In this document: piece by piece, positions 63,139 through 64,000 of the stretch | How positions within the stretch are numbered: the stretch's first letter is position 1 | Layout of the letters: each line of letters opens with the position of its first letter | Assembly: GCA_964512995.1 (NCBI GenBank) | Contig: CAZELM010000003.1 | Location: forward strand, 62,001-126,000 | Length of the DNA: 64,000 bases | Direction: 5' to 3' | Source: CAZELM01 sp964512995 | Lineage (GTDB): Bacteria; CSSED10-310 | Notes under the pieces: generated by a model | Databases searched by the model: none | Told to the model about the DNA's origin: nothing | What the model saw: only the letters and a program-made list of their open reading frames with translations | Program-made: the position numbers and the translations under genes

Positions 63139-63675
63139 TTATTTTGAGTCATAGAACGTTCTCCGCCGAATAGCCTCGTACAGAACAATCGAACATGAAA
63201 CCGCCACATTCAAAGATCCTTTATATCCGAACATCGGAATTTCAACCGCATAATCACAGAGATCCAAAATTTCCTGGGAAATACCTTCGATTTCGTATCC
63301 AAAAACGAGACAAATGGGATATGCCATCGGGACATCCCAGAGCGACATACTTTCATCGGTATGCTCAACCGCCAGGATTGCAACTTGTTGTGATCGCAGC
63401 CTGCGGATTGTTTCTGCCGCATCCCCGGAATACTCCCATGGAACCGTGCTTTGTGAACCAAGCGCCGTCTTTGTGATCTCTTTCCGAGGTGGATACCCGG
63501 TGATACCACACAGATACAGCTTCGATACCCGGGCTGCATCCGCTGTCCGGAAAATCGCTCCCACATTATATAAACTCCGGACATTATCCAGAAGAATGTA
63601 GATCGGAAATCGTTCCACCTGACCGGTTCGCCATGTATCCGGTGGGTGCGTGCAGCGTGTCAGGATTTTTTTCAT
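63139..63675 (-). CDS. TrmH/SpoU-family RNA 2'-O-methyltransferase
   Basis: The 178-residue SPOUT enzyme lacks the N-terminal substrate domain of RlmB. Motif 1 'LLDNVRSLYNVGAIFRTADA', motif 2 'LVFGYEIEGIS' and motif 3 'EIPMFGYKGSLNVAVSCSIVLYE' (partly quoted) are intact. The target RNA cannot be told from sequence; short TrmH-like enzymes modify tRNA or rRNA. It lies between rpsT and an aminotransferase. Confidence 0.85.
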   Translation of the reverse strand: MKKILTRCTHPPDTWRTGQVERFPIYILLDNVRSLYNVGAIFRTADAARVSKLYLCGITGYPPRKEITKTALGSQSTVPWEYSGDAAETIRRLRSQQVAILAVEHTDESMSLWDVPMAYPICLVFGYEIEGISQEILDLCDYAVEIPMFGYKGSLNVAVSCSIVLYEAIRRRTFYDSK

Positions 63676-63707
63676 TCAGGAGTTGTTCTCACGTCCCATG
63701 ATAACGG

Positions 63708-64000
63708 TCAGTCTGTCTGCGTAATGGAGTTCCATGGAATCAGAGAAAGCCGGCGTACGGCTTCCTGCAGAATATCCGATGGCTGAAAAATGGTGGCTCG
63801 CAGATATCCTTCCCCGGCAGGCCCAAACCCGATCCCCGGTGTGAGCATAATACGCGCCTGTTCCAGGATGATTTTGGCTGCTTTTCGTGAATCAGCGATC
63901 GGGCTTCTGAACCATGCATACGGAGTATTCTGTAAGCTCGTTACGCAGATGTTCATTTGTTTTAGTCCCGAAACCAGCACATCCCGTCGCTGGCCATAGA
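63708..64000 (-). CDS. Pyridoxal-phosphate aminotransferase, C-terminal fragment
   Basis: The last 97 residues or so of a gene whose start lies beyond the right edge. 'YGQRRDVLVSGLKQM', 'TPYAWFRSP' and 'PGIGFGPAGEGYLRATIF' match the C-terminal domain of class I/II aminotransferases, with the arginine of 'GYLRA' as the carboxylate-binding residue. The fragment most resembles LL-diaminopimelate or aspartate-type enzymes. The lysine that binds the cofactor is outside the window, so the substrate is not determined. Confidence 0.85.
   Translation of the reverse strand, partial: YGQRRDVLVSGLKQMNICVTSLQNTPYAWFRSPIADSRKAAKIILEQARIMLTPGIGFGPAGEGYLRATIFQPSDILQEAVRRLSLIPWNSITQTD

Overview
The window reads as chromosomal DNA of a diderm (Gram-negative) bacterium of moderate GC content. 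The evidence for an outer membrane is a fused LptF-LptG lipopolysaccharide export permease, a LapA-like protein, an MCE/MlaD-type fragment and a lipoprotein. I cannot assign a phylum. The tRNA-tuf-rpmG-tRNA-secE-nusG-rplKAJL-rpoBC gene order, receiver proteins and a PATAN/J-like/TPR protein recall Desulfobacterota/Myxococcota and several uncultured phyla, but that is an impression and not a placement. I saw no phage, plasmid, insertion sequence or CRISPR array.

Region 1 (1-1507): the end of an MCE-family gene, ispF and rlmB. Region 2 (1504-33549): one of the longest conserved gene arrays in bacteria, all on the plus strand. It holds tRNA-Thr(TGT)-Tyr-Gly-Thr(GGT)-tuf-rpmG-tRNA-Trp-secE-nusG, then rplKAJL-rpoBC, rpsL-rpsG-tuf, the S10/spc operons through secY-adk-map, and the alpha operon rpmJ-rpsM-rpsK-rpsD-rpoA-rplQ. 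Two expected members are absent from their usual places: fusA (between rpsG and tuf) and infA (between map and rpmJ). The two tuf genes are base-identical as far as I compared them. RNA polymerase is unusual in three subunits: RpoB has an extra double zinc-ribbon near its N terminus, RpoC has a very large insertion in the trigger loop, and RpoA ends in a poly-aspartate tail.

Region 3 (33571-42713): a single-domain receiver, uvrC and uvrB on the minus strand, a class A penicillin-binding protein on the plus strand, then the LptF-LptG fusion and lapA. Region 4 (42710-48778, minus): a DnaC-like ATPase, coaX, birA, nadC and valS, packed tightly with several 4-base overlaps. Region 5 (48947-56346, minus): a receiver protein that has lost its phospho-acceptor aspartate, a membrane-anchored TPR protein, a secreted parallel beta-helix protein with a Thr-Pro linker, tRNA-Arg, apt, acylphosphatase, and a PATAN/J-like/TPR protein.

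Region 6 (56462-64000, minus): two tRNA-Pro genes flanking pcm, a MerR-like regulator, the rluB-scpB-scpA-M50 protease run, a XerC/D recombinase whose frame has no standard start codon, a lipoprotein, rpsT, a SpoU methyltransferase and the end of an aminotransferase. Taken together the window serves translation, transcription, envelope building, repair, cofactor supply and chromosome segregation. Start codons were chosen by Shine-Dalgarno spacing and family length; several differ from the longest possible frame.
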